The notes under the pieces: model-generated
What the model saw: the letters and a program-made list of their open reading frames with translations, nothing else
What the model was told of the DNA's origin: nothing
Databases searched by the model: none
Part shown: positions 1-9,310 of the stretch, one piece after another
How the letters are laid out: each line of letters starts with the position of its first letter
How positions within the stretch are numbered: the stretch's first letter is position 1
Made by a program: the position numbers and the translations under genes
From: Gelatoporia subvermispora B
Lineage: Eukaryota > Basidiomycota > Agaricomycetes > Polyporales > Gelatoporiaceae
Reading direction: 5' to 3'
Assembly (NCBI GenBank): GCA_000320605.2
Contig: KB445805.1
Coordinates: 248,001 to 312,000, forward strand
Length of the DNA stretch: 64,000 nucleotides

Positions 1-3000
1 GCTTCCTTTGCGGCGTGCGTCGCAGCGACATATTCAGCCTCGGTTGTCGACAGCGCCACGATTTCTTGCCTTTTAGAGCTCCAAGACACAGCTCCTCCAC
101 CGACGAGAAAGACATAGCCCGAAATAGCGTGTCGATCCTCGTGTGACATTCCATCCGCATCAGAATACCCAACGAGCCCGTCTTTGTGCCCTCCCAGTAC
201 AAGCCACCAGTCGCGGGTCCCTTTCAAGTATCGGAAGACTCTCTTTACGGCGTCCCAGTGCACCTTCCCGGGGTTCTCTGAAAAACGCGCTAGGACGCTC
301 ACAGCATACGTGATATCCGGGCGCGTACCGAGCGCCGCATACATCAGTGACCCGATGGCCTCGCGGTATGGAACATCGCGCATCTCAGCGAATTCACGTG
401 GTGTCGTGGGGCCTTGGGACTTGTCAAGGTGTGCGTGGGCATTTATCGGCGAGGAAACTGGTTTCGAGTCGGCAAGTCCAAAACGGCTCAAGATCGAATC
501 TACGTATGAGTGCTGCGACAGGGAGATCGTGCCCGCGTCTTCGTCACGTTTGACTTCGATGCCGAGTAACCAGTGGATGGCGCCTAGATCGGTCATTTCT
601 AACCGGGCCTTGAGTCTACCTTTAAAGCGTACAAGCAGTTCGACGGAGTTTGCGACAAGAGTGAGGTCATCGACGTGCACAGCGAGAGTAATGAAGTCGC
701 CATTAGGCTGGTGAATGTAGAACACGGCATGGTCAACCTCGCAGCAAGTGAGCCCGATGTCGATGAGTATTGCCCAGAGAGTTTGGTACCAGCGACGGCC
801 GCTCTGTTTCAAACCGTAAATAGCTTTAAGCAAACGAAGCACCTTCCCGACACTATCGGGTGCGTGGTAGCCGGGAGGTTGGGACATGAAGATCTGCTCG
901 TTCTCATCCAGCTTGCCATATAGGAACGCGCTCTTTACGTCCATCTGGTGCGCTGGCCAACCATTTTGAGCTGCAAGCGCTAGGATAGTGCGAATGGACG
1001 TCAGCTTAGCTACGGGGGCAAAAGTGTCAAAGTAATTGACGCCTGGCACTTGCGTAAACCCCTGGGCGACTAGTCTGGCCTTATACTTCTCAATATCTCC
1101 TGACATGTTCTTCTTTATTTTGAATACCCATTTGCTGCCGACAATGTTCGCGCTCTCCGGTCTGTCGACGAGCTTCCAGGTTTCTGCCTTTTCGAGTCGC
1201 ACTAATTCCTCTGCAACGGCTTCTTCCCATCTGATCCAGTCTGGGCGTCTCTTCGCCTCAGCTAAGTTTCGCGGTTCAAGCCCCTCCGCGTCGGATATCG
1301 CGGTGGACATCGCATATTCATCGACCACTCCCCCAGGGTACTGTAACTCTGCTGTGGTGGCTATCTCGGCTGGTAACTGTAGGCCTGGTGGTATGTTCTC
1401 GGTATTTTCGCCTTCAAGGATCCTCTGGATGTATGCACTTGGTTTCCGTGTTCGACTTGGGCGGATTGACGGCTGTTGACTCTGTATGCTGTCGCCGGGA
1501 GCGCTCTGCTCGACTGTTTTGCTAGGCTCGACGTCAGACTCGACATCTTCATCGTCGTTACTCTCCCCCTCGAGCTGCGCACACGGCGCTTCTTGAGCCT
1601 GCAGCTGGAAGACCACCGTCCTCTCCACGGTTATGGTTCTAGTCGTAGGCCAGTAAATTCGCTGCCCCTGGCTGTTCAAGTCGATCCCTACCCAACGCCC
1701 CTCACGCGTGCGCCCGTCGAGCTTTGATCCAGAGGGGTCGTGCACCCAGACTTGGCATCCGAACGCGTGCGCGCCAGAGATATCAGGCTTGACTCCAAAA
1801 GCCACCTCGTACGGCGTGGTGTCTTTGCCGAGGGGCTTGGTCGTCATGCGGTTCTTCAACCAAGTAGCGTGCATGACGGCCTCGCCCCAGAGGTTCTTAG
1901 GCAGACCGCTGTCGTGGAGCATTGCCCGTACGCGGCTAAGCAACACGCCGTTCAGCCGTTCTGCGACGCCGTTTTCCTGTGGGGTGTCATGCACCGTAAG
2001 CCGGTGCGTCGTACCATCTTCGTTGAGCATATCCTGGAGCTCATCGGCAATGTATTCCCCTCCGCGGTCGCTTTGGAGGGTGCCGATGCGACGCTTGAAC
2101 CTCGATCGTATCCAGCCGTGATATTTTCTGTACGCGTGGCGGACGTCGCCTTTTTGACGCAGAAGGTATGTTGCCGAGAGTCGAGACTTGTCATCGGTGA
2201 AACTGACATAGTACTTTCGCCCTCCAATAGAGGCAACGTCGGCAGGGCCCCAGACGTCCGTGTGTACAAGGTCGCCCACTTCTTCAGCAAGCGGGCTGCT
2301 ACGCTCCTTCGGTACCGGCTTTCGCCGTGTCTTCACAAAAACACAGGAACTGCAGAACTCGATTTGGGACGCCCCCACGAGTTTGACACCTGTCACCAAT
2401 CCTCGGCTGACAAGCTTCTGCACGGCCTCTGGCGACGCGTGACCCAGGCGACGGTGGAGCTCCACCAGAGTAACTTCTTCAAGGGCGGAGTGTGCCGACT
2501 CCCCTTCTTGTTCGACTTTATACAACCCCCCACTGCGGAGGATCTCCCCCACAAGGGTACCGTCCTTATCCCGAATCTCACACCTGCCACCTCCAAATAG
2601 CGCCGAGTATCCTGCTGCGTCTATGCAGCCCACAGATATCAACGTGACTCCCATCTGGGGCGCATACAAGACGTCTCGAAGACGTATCTTGGAGAAGCCC
2701 GCGCCATTTGGGACCTCGACAACCATATCTCCAATGCCTATTGCATGGAAATGCTGCTGGTTCGCGGCGTTGATCGGCCTCGGCGGGATCTCGGTGATTG
2801 ACACAAAACGGTCTCGGTGAGGTGATAGATGCTTCGTTGCTCCGGAGTCAAACAGATCGATGCATTTGCATCCTATGTCGCCATGCACTACCGCGGCGAT
2901 GTCGATCTCGCTGTCGGATTCGTGCGCGCCGCTCTTGTCCATTGAATCTGTACGTTCATCGTCCCAGGATTCACCATCAGAATCTGAATCTGACACACTC

Positions 3001-4166
3001 TGTAGTCCCGGCATGTCGTCGTCAGAAAAGGAAATGGGTGGTCCATGTCCCTCGAAGTAAGCCGAAAAGATATCATCATTTTCGCTATCCGACTCGGATT
3101 CGCTTACAGCTGCCAGCCAACTATATTCGACATCGCTGTCCTTCTCCAGCGCGGCATTTGCGGCCGTGGCACCTTTTCCCCCGCCGTCTCCGCTCGAGTT
3201 ATCGCTCTTGCTTCTGGGACTCGGGCACTGACTTCTGCGGTGTCCTGTACCGCCGCAGTTCTAGCAGGTGAGTTCCTTTTTAGGACCTGCAGGTCTATCG
3301 CTGGCGCTATCTCTGCTCCTTCCAGGGAATCTCCTACACCCATCCTCCGCGAAGTAAGCGGCGTCTCGGTCGTCTTTGCTGACTTTGGGCTTGGCTGCGC
3401 CGCGGCTAGGTAAGCGCTTCCGTTCGTATTCTTGCTTGAGATACTGGATAGCCTGATCCGGGGTGATGAACGTCCCGAGTAATCGGCCAGCGTTCATCAT
3501 TCCGGACAAGAAGTCGGCGTACTGGCTGGGTACGGATTTGAGTATCTGCGCGCAGTAGTCCTGGTCGGAGACTTCGACGCCTATCGCCGACAGCTCTTCG
3601 ACCATTTCTCCTAGCGTGTCAAGGTGCTTGGATACGTCTCCGTGCTCGGAGCAGCGCGTGGTCTGAAAACGTTCGAGCATGTTCGATTGGACGAGCGGCG
3701 TCTTGTCTTCGAACTCGGAGCAGATCCAGATCCACATGTCTGCGACGCTGTCGCCATTGCGCTTCATCCTACGGAGAACGCTGTCGGGGACAAGGCGAGC
3801 TAAGAGGTCGCGGGCCTTCGCCTCCTTTTTGCGCCAGGCACGATAATCCAGAGCATGTTTCTCGTCAATCTTCTTGTCTTTCGAGGGTAGTGGCAGGACT
3901 TCCCCTTGAGCGAGTAGCAACTGCGCGTCCGCGCTCTCCGCGAGCGACGGCGGTGGCGCAGTCCCGGCACGCCAGTCTGCGAGCGGGTCAACAGGCCGGG
4001 GATCCTCTCCCGTGAGGTGCCCATGCAAGTCTCTTGCATCCAGGGCCCAGGCCAGGCGGGTCTTAAAGACCGGCCAATTCGAACCATCTGTCTTCAGGTG
4101 GGGAATTCCCGAGAGCCCATTTGCATCTCGGGCATCGTCGCGTTCTGGCGCTGGTTCGGGGCTCAT
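1..4166 (-). CDS. copia gag-pol polyprotein, partial, one in-frame stop
   Basis: The gag part starts at ATG 4166 and is about 301 residues, with a UBN2-like gag region. An in-frame TAG (3261-3263) falls between the first two cysteines of a CX2CX4HX4C zinc knuckle. After it the same frame continues: protease motif DSGAT (about 2835-2849), the HRRLGHAS pre-integrase region, integrase D-D-35-E (D at 2256-2258 and 2067-2069, E in VAER), copia reverse transcriptase with MDVKSAFLYG and the VHVDD catalytic site (about 669-680), and the RNase H end with ALSTTEAEY at about 30-60. The frame was checked at several points as codons starting on multiples of three. The stop could be a point mutation or a readthrough site. 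Confidence 0.9.
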
Positions 4167-4170
4167 AACC
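4153..4170 (-). promoter_or_regulatory. Primer-binding site for a half initiator tRNA-Met
   Basis: Directly after the LTR the minus strand reads GGTTATGAGCCC. This is complementary to the anticodon loop and 5' anticodon stem of fungal initiator tRNA-Met (GGGCTCATAACC as I recall the yeast tRNA). Drosophila copia is known to prime from such an internally cleaved initiator tRNA. The ATG inside this site is also the apparent start codon of gag (4166-4164). Confidence 0.65.
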
Positions 4171-4618
4171 TATTAAATGCGCAGATCTAGAACGGGCGAC
4201 GAAGTCGCCGTCAACACCTCAGACGGATCGGAAAGTCTGATTGTATTATGTACCTAGAACGGGCGACGAAGTCGCCGTCAACACTAAGGTACAATCAGTC
4301 TCGGTACATGTACTCGTAGTGTAACTATACTCACCCTCAGACGGATCGGAAAGTCTGAAGGCCTCTACTGTACGAAAGCGAAAAAACAAGAAAACGAGAG
4401 ATTACATAAGAACTATACAGTTTCGACGGAAGTATCGTATGTTGGATCGAACATACTGACATAACCAGCAAGTTTCCTAATCGGGAGATGGCGCGCCGCC
4501 ACACTCGCGCCGTTGCGCGCCGTTGCGCGGGGCGGGGTCCGCTCTTGAAATCCAACAATTTAATCATCTAGCCTACAGCACTATGGCTGTGGGTGGAAGT
4601 CTTAGCAAACTGCTAACA
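4171..4618 (-). repeat. 5' LTR of the copia element (448 bp)
   Basis: The LTR borders are inferred from the minus-strand ends TGTTA (4618-4614) and TAATA (4175-4171), an almost perfect TGTTA/TAACA-type inverted terminus, and from the primer-binding site that starts at the next base. It contains two pairs of short hairpin-forming repeats near its 3' end. Only one LTR is visible, so the ends could not be confirmed by comparing the two copies. Confidence 0.7.
4187..4358. repeat. Paired hairpin repeats in the LTR
   Basis: Unit A, 31 bp, occurs at 4187-4217 and 4254-4284 and contains the perfect stem ggcgac-gaa-gtcgcc. Unit B, 23 bp, occurs at 4218-4240 and 4336-4358 and has complementary ends tcagac/gtctga. 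The order on the plus strand is A-B-A-B with different spacers. In the element's own orientation they sit near the 3' end of the LTR, a region usually transcribed, so they could form RNA stem-loops. Confidence 0.8.
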
Positions 4619-5371
4619 GGCCACCACGGCACTGTAGCCCTGAGCTAAATTTGAGCCTCAGCTCCATACATTCGAGCATCCTATCTGCAGCAGCAAAGGC
4701 ATGGATGATCAAAACACTCTCTGTCGTACCCACCGATAACCAGGAGAATTCGTGTAATCCTCGGGTACAGATGTGCACTAACCGTCAGTGGATACCTCCG
4801 GGAGTCCCATCGAAAGTTTCACTGCGTACTTTCCTTCTGGAATCGGGCAACTGACAGCTGCGTTTGCACGGCGTCCGAAGCGTGGCATGAGCGACTTTGA
4901 ACAGCACCCCACTGACCCAACTTACATTTGGTCGCATGACTTGAGGTGCTTTACCCGCTGCGTCATTGGACTAATCCTTACAGCGACCGAGACACGAATG
5001 TCATCCTGTAGGAGATTAAAGCACATGAATGTAGCCGCTTTGAAGGCGCGAAGTACCTCAATTGGTTCACGAACGATACTTGAAATAGTGCATGTCAAGT
5101 TGTGCTGCGTATCTGGGTAACTGTCTATCTTCTGGATGATGCCCACTACGGTGGGACTAACTGAACGAGGCAGAACATACTTCAACGGTCCACGCATCTG
5201 ATGAGTAAGAGCTGAGACCGACTGCGTACCACATTTATGCCATGACCACTCGCTGACTTGACCCAGAGCCGAGAAGCGGAATGTCTGTTGTTCTACAACG
5301 TTAGTGGCGCTATGACTGCTGACCGTGTGTACGAGCGATAGGACATGTGCCAACCAGAAGTACCACCTCAT
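4602..5371 (-). CDS. ML-domain (NPC2-like) lipid-binding protein, 3' end altered by copia insertion
   Basis: ATG at 5371 is followed by a hydrophobic signal peptide (WLAHVLSLVHTVSS). Spliced pieces match the MD-2-related lipid-recognition fold of secreted or vacuolar sterol/phospholipid carriers: WSWHKC (the WxxCG start), KIDSYPD...NLT, an intron joining EPIE to DDIRVSVAV (52 nt, GTACTT...CTACAG), a cysteine in SCDQ, CPIPEGKYAV, and the terminal strand CMELRLKF at about 4660. Introns in the last third are not fully resolved. The final frame runs over the LTR border and stops at a TAA inside the LTR (4604-4602), so the transposon supplies the last codons and probably the 3' UTR. The domain is divergent and may be decaying. 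Confidence 0.55.
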
Positions 5372-5688
5372 TGTGAACGACGTTGGCCCTCGAAAGACAA
5401 ACGTCTACCATGCCAGAGGAAGTAAGTGATATGGGGATGGTGGCGTCCACGGCTAACTAGCGTTCTGCCAATACAGCTCATCAGTTCTCGTCCCAGAATG
5501 GGCAAATTGTCGCATCACACAGCGAAGGTAGGAGGGCAGCGCGCACTGCGCAAGACAGTATCCCACCACTTGAGAGTATGCCTGTCTGATTCCCGCGCCG
5601 AGTCATGAGTGAGCGCAGCTGAGAATATGTTACAAGAGTACAAATACAATCATCCGTCATGAACATTAATAGGTATTGCATATACATA
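5372..5688. other. Intergenic, no gene seen
   Basis: Holds the upstream region of the minus-strand ML-domain gene and the 3' flank of MED31. Open frames here have no recognisable domain. Confidence 0.5.
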
Positions 5689-6234
5689 TCATGGAAGGGT
5701 TGCGCTTGGCGGGGCTGTCTCGGTTTCCAGAGTAACATCTTCGCCGCCTTCCGTCTTTGCGACAACAATCTTACTCGGGTCGCGCCTGCGAAGGGGTAGT
5801 TAGTTTGGTTACACACTTATCAGCTACTACTAACTTTGACGCTCACCATGTTCTCCAGTGATCAAACTGCTTTTGGTTCAAGAACTCTCTCCACTCATCC
5901 TTCCCAATCTCCGCGCGGAACTGGGCATTCTGCAAAAGCTCTAAATGATGCAATGCATGCGGGTACCTTCCACATGTGTCAGCATACCATCCAAAATTTG
6001 AGACGACAGCAGCACGAACAAGATGAAGCGCGCGTAATCCTTCTCTTTCCAGTACAGCAGGTAGTTCAGATAATTGACGAAAGCCGGTTGGTTCAGAATA
6101 CCCTGCTGAGCAAGAGAATGCAAGTAGAACGGATTCGCAAGCGACTGCACGAACTCGAGCTCGAGCTCGAATCGCGCCCGGTTCGCCGCGCGAGAATCTG
6201 TGGCTGCAGTGGCCGTGTTTTCGGCCTGAGACAT
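5689..6234 (-). CDS. MED31: Mediator complex subunit 31
   Basis: Encodes the small, highly conserved Soh1/Med31 subunit of Mediator, which links transcription factors to RNA polymerase II in the nucleus. Three exons: 6234-6020, 5966-5847 and 5785-5689, joined by 53-nt and 61-nt introns, giving 143 residues. The core [20 protein letters not shown], then [11 protein letters not shown], then the splice-created [18 protein letters not shown], match the family almost perfectly. A short low-complexity tail follows DHWRTW. The gene is divergent from the UCH37 gene, with start codons 168 bp apart, so the two probably share a promoter region. Confidence 0.95.
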
Positions 6235-6402
6235 AGCAAAGCACGTGGCGGTGGCTGTTTGGATCTAAAGGTGTTGCCAAACAAAGCGGTCCTCACGGAT
6301 CACATGACCGGTAATATTAACGCGTAACCGGCGCTTTAGCATGCGCGACTCGCGTCTCTTCTGCTCGAACTCTCACTTTCAAACCTTACAACTCCCGTAA
6401 AA

Positions 6403-7606
6403 ATGTCCGGAGAAGACGACTCAAGTGGATGGCAGCTGACAGAGTCTGACCCGGGCGTCTTCACGTAAGAATCTAGACACTTTTCCGATCTCTACTCGTA
6501 CTACCACCGCTGACGTCGGCACGGCTGTAGAGAGCTGTTGAAGACACTCGGCGTCCCCCTCGTCGTCGATGATCTTTACTCCCTCGACTCTGCATTTCTC
6601 GCAGACTTTCAACCCATCCATGCATTTATCTTCCTGTTCAAATGGGTTTCATCGCCGCCTGAGCCAATGGCTGGCTCGTTCGACCCCGACTTCCCCGGAT
6701 TCTTCGCACACCAGGTCGTCAACAACGCGTGCGCTACGCTCGCCGTCATGAACGCCATCGGAAACATCCCCGGCCTTCCCATGGGTCAACAGCTCACGGA
6801 GCTGCTCAGCTTCACCACCGGCATGGACCCCAACACGCGCGGGATGGTTCTCACAAGCGCGGACTGGCTACGCGAGGCGCATAATGCGCTGTCGCCTCCG
6901 CAAGCGATATCCCTCGATGGCCTCGGTTTGCCGAAACAGGCCGAAGACGCGTATCACTTTATTGTGTACATGCCCTACATGGGAAGCGTTTATGAGTTTG
7001 ACGGTCTCAAGAGCTTCCCGGTAAGACACGGCGCGTACGACGAGAAGCAGGGATGGGTAGAGAAGGCCAGGTGCGCAGATCAAACTTGTATATAGGCTGA
7101 CACGTGCTGAATTCCTTGCAGAGGGATCATTGAGGACCGGATAGGCACCTATCCGCCGGGAGCAGTAGGTCTACATCGCTGATGCTACACAAGCGACTTC
7201 GCTGATGTCACGGCCTGTTGCAAATAGCTCGATTTCAATCTGCTCGCTATACGCGAAGATCCTCTACCTAGGCTACAAAATCAACTGGCCGAGCTGCAGA
7301 CCGCAGGCAACGAGTCAGAAGCTGCGCATGTGATGGTGAAGCTGTCAGAGGAGAACGCAAAAAGAGAGCGCTGGGCCGTGAGTTCCCTACTATCGATAGA
7401 TGTCTTTCTCGCATCACTGATGTTGGCTTTTCCCTTAGTTCGAGAACAGCCTTCGTAGACATAATTATCTCGGACTGATCCATTCGCTCCTGCTCACTCT
7501 CGCGAAGACGGGCAGACTCGATGCCGCGAAGGTGGGCGCCAAGAAGGCGCTGGATGAGCGGATAGCCAAAAGGAAGGAGAAGGGAGAGTCCATGGACGAG
7601 GACTAA
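6403..7606 (+). CDS. Ubiquitin C-terminal hydrolase 37 (UCHL5/Uch2)
   Basis: Cysteine deubiquitinase of the peptidase C12 family, expected to act with the 26S proteasome. Five exons (6403-6464, 6531-7070, 7122-7164, 7228-7377, 7439-7606) give 320 residues. The N-terminus has the signature WQLTESDPGVFTELL. The catalytic Gln and Cys are in HQVVNNACATLA, the His in DAYHFIVYMP and the Asp in EFDGL. The C-terminal half has FNLLAI and RRHNYLGLIHSLL, the UCH37-specific tail that in animals binds the proteasome receptor Rpn13. It lies head-to-head with MED31. Confidence 0.95.
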
Positions 7607-7678
7607 TTCATTTATACCGTTTCTCTGATCTGGGTCTTCGTGGGCGCGCGGCTTTTCTGGTATCTGGATGTATCACAA

Positions 7679-8936
7679 CTAGTCAACGTCGACAGGGTTC
7701 CACGTCACTGCACCCTCCCTTCCTCTGTCCAGAGCATCGAGCTGTGACATGTCATCGACGTCCAGCTCGAAGTCGTACACTTGAGTATTTGACTTGATCC
7801 GTGTGGGTGTGGCGGATTTTGGCAATGGCACAAACCTATGCGTGAGGTATCAGGTGTCAGCTCTGGCTCTGAAGTCTGTGCAATCGCCGGTCACCCTTTC
7901 TGCAAGGACCATCGTATCAGAATCTGAGCTGGATTTCTGTCGTGCTGTAATGCTCCTGTTAGCTTCCAGGTCAGTATAGCACATTGGGCCCGGCATACTC
8001 TTCTTGCAACTTCTTGTATGACCGGATGATCCATCTGGCCCCGAACTAGGGGGGAATACGCTTGGACAACAATAGAGTGCTTGTGGCAGTACTCCACGAT
8101 AGACTTCTGTTGGCAAAATGGATGCAGCTGATCACAAAGTGAGTCGCTTGATATCGTTTATCCGACAAGGTCTCACCTCAATTTGATTAACTGAAGGCGC
8201 TTCGTATCCTGCTTCGAGAATTTCCTCCAGATGCTTTAGTCCACTATCACGCGTGTCAGGCCCCAAAGTAAACTAGAATTACTACGACATACTAATTCGA
8301 GACTCCGATGGTCCTGATCTTACTGGCGGCGCGGGATTCCTGGAGCGCCTTGTATGTTTGTAGACGGAGCTCTCGACCAGAGTGCGGATTATGGATCAAG
8401 AAGAGATCAATATAGTCTTCGGGATAGAGCATTGACCATATCATCTAGCTTGAAAGTAGATAAAAGTGATTTGACAAACCTACATCGAACTTTGCGAGAG
8501 AGGCATCAACGCCACACAGGGTGCTTTCATAACCGTGAGTCTTGCTAATGCACTTCGTCGCTGCACACTATGTTTATGATACTGCGCCAGAACAGTGTGT
8601 TATCGACCAACTTATAAAGATATCTTCTCTGGGTAATCTGCTCTGTTTCATAGCGGCACCTACGTGCGCCTCGTTTTTGTACGCCTGCGCTGAGTCAATG
8701 TGCCTTGTCGAAGTTCATAAGATAAAACTCCTACAAGACAACTACGTCAAAAATATCACCTGTATCCAGCTTCGAATGCTTCCACAACGGACTTGGTCGT
8801 CGTATAATTCTGGTACACTCCGAATCCCAGGATTGGCATTCGGTAGCCTGCAAAGTCTTCTCTCTCAGTAACTGCACTTGTTGCTGAGAGTGATTTTCGC
8901 ACCTGATGACAATGTCACACACGAATTGATGTCCAT
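7679..8936 (-). CDS. Aldo-keto reductase
   Basis: NADPH-dependent reductase of the AKR (beta/alpha)8 barrel superfamily, likely reducing aldehydes or ketones to alcohols in the cytosol. The spliced protein shows MPILGFGVYQ, the catalytic-Tyr segment HIDSAQAYKNE, the active-site His in YIDLFLIHNPHSG, IGVSN, an SVNQIELHPF segment, and the cofactor region PAQILIRWSLQKG...VPLPKSA. The end is TAG at 7681-7679. The ATG at 8936 is an inference: it requires a first intron of about 46 nt to reach the frame. At least six introns are present. It resembles fungal 2,5-diketogluconate-reductase-like enzymes; the substrate is not predictable. Confidence 0.88.
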
Positions 8937-9310
8937 TTCTCCCGTCTTCTGACCTGCAATGAGTGTCCTAGATAAGGATCATAGGAGAAGGACGGCGGAC
9001 CGGGCATAACAGGGCATAACTTAGTCCCGCACACAACGCCCAAGCAAAAGCGCGTCATACGCAGAATCAGACGCGTGCCACGATCACGTGGACATGAATC
9101 CCAGCTTGAGCTGTTAAGCGGACCAATGACAATCAGGCGCCATTTTGACCTAGCACAGGCGCGATCCTAGAACGATCATACCACATACACCATGTACTAA
9201 GACCCAAACCTCAAAACAATGTATGAGAGGACTATGTGGAAGTAGGTGACGGAGTAGGCAAGTATCCCCATGCAGTCCGTTTCCGATGGCACTCATCGTC
9301 TCACAAAGGA
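8937..9310. other. Intergenic, upstream of the aldo-keto reductase
   Basis: No coding signal seen. It contains the repeated words gggcataaca/gggcataact around 9001-9020 and the 3' flank of the carboxylesterase-like gene. Confidence 0.5.

Larger units (their letters stand above)
1..4618 (-). mobile_element. Ty1/copia LTR retrotransposon, 5' part (cut by window edge)
   Basis: Reading the minus strand from 4618 down, there is a 5' LTR (4618-4171), a tRNA-type primer-binding site (4170-4153), then one gag-pol frame that runs off the window at position 1. Domain order is gag, zinc knuckle, aspartic protease, integrase, reverse transcriptase, RNase H. Integrase before reverse transcriptase is the copia order, not gypsy. 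The frame is open over roughly 4.1 kb except for one in-frame TAG at 3261-3263, so the insertion appears young. The 3' LTR and the second target-site duplication lie outside the window. The five bases next to the 5' LTR (4619-4623) are the expected duplicated target. Confidence 0.93.

Noticed and set aside
184..3271. Many plus-strand open frames at the left end
   Set aside because: They are antisense shadows of the copia gag-pol frame on the minus strand.
5481..5816. Minus-strand frame of 111 codons
   Set aside because: Its upper part is the last exon of MED31 read in another frame; no domain of its own.
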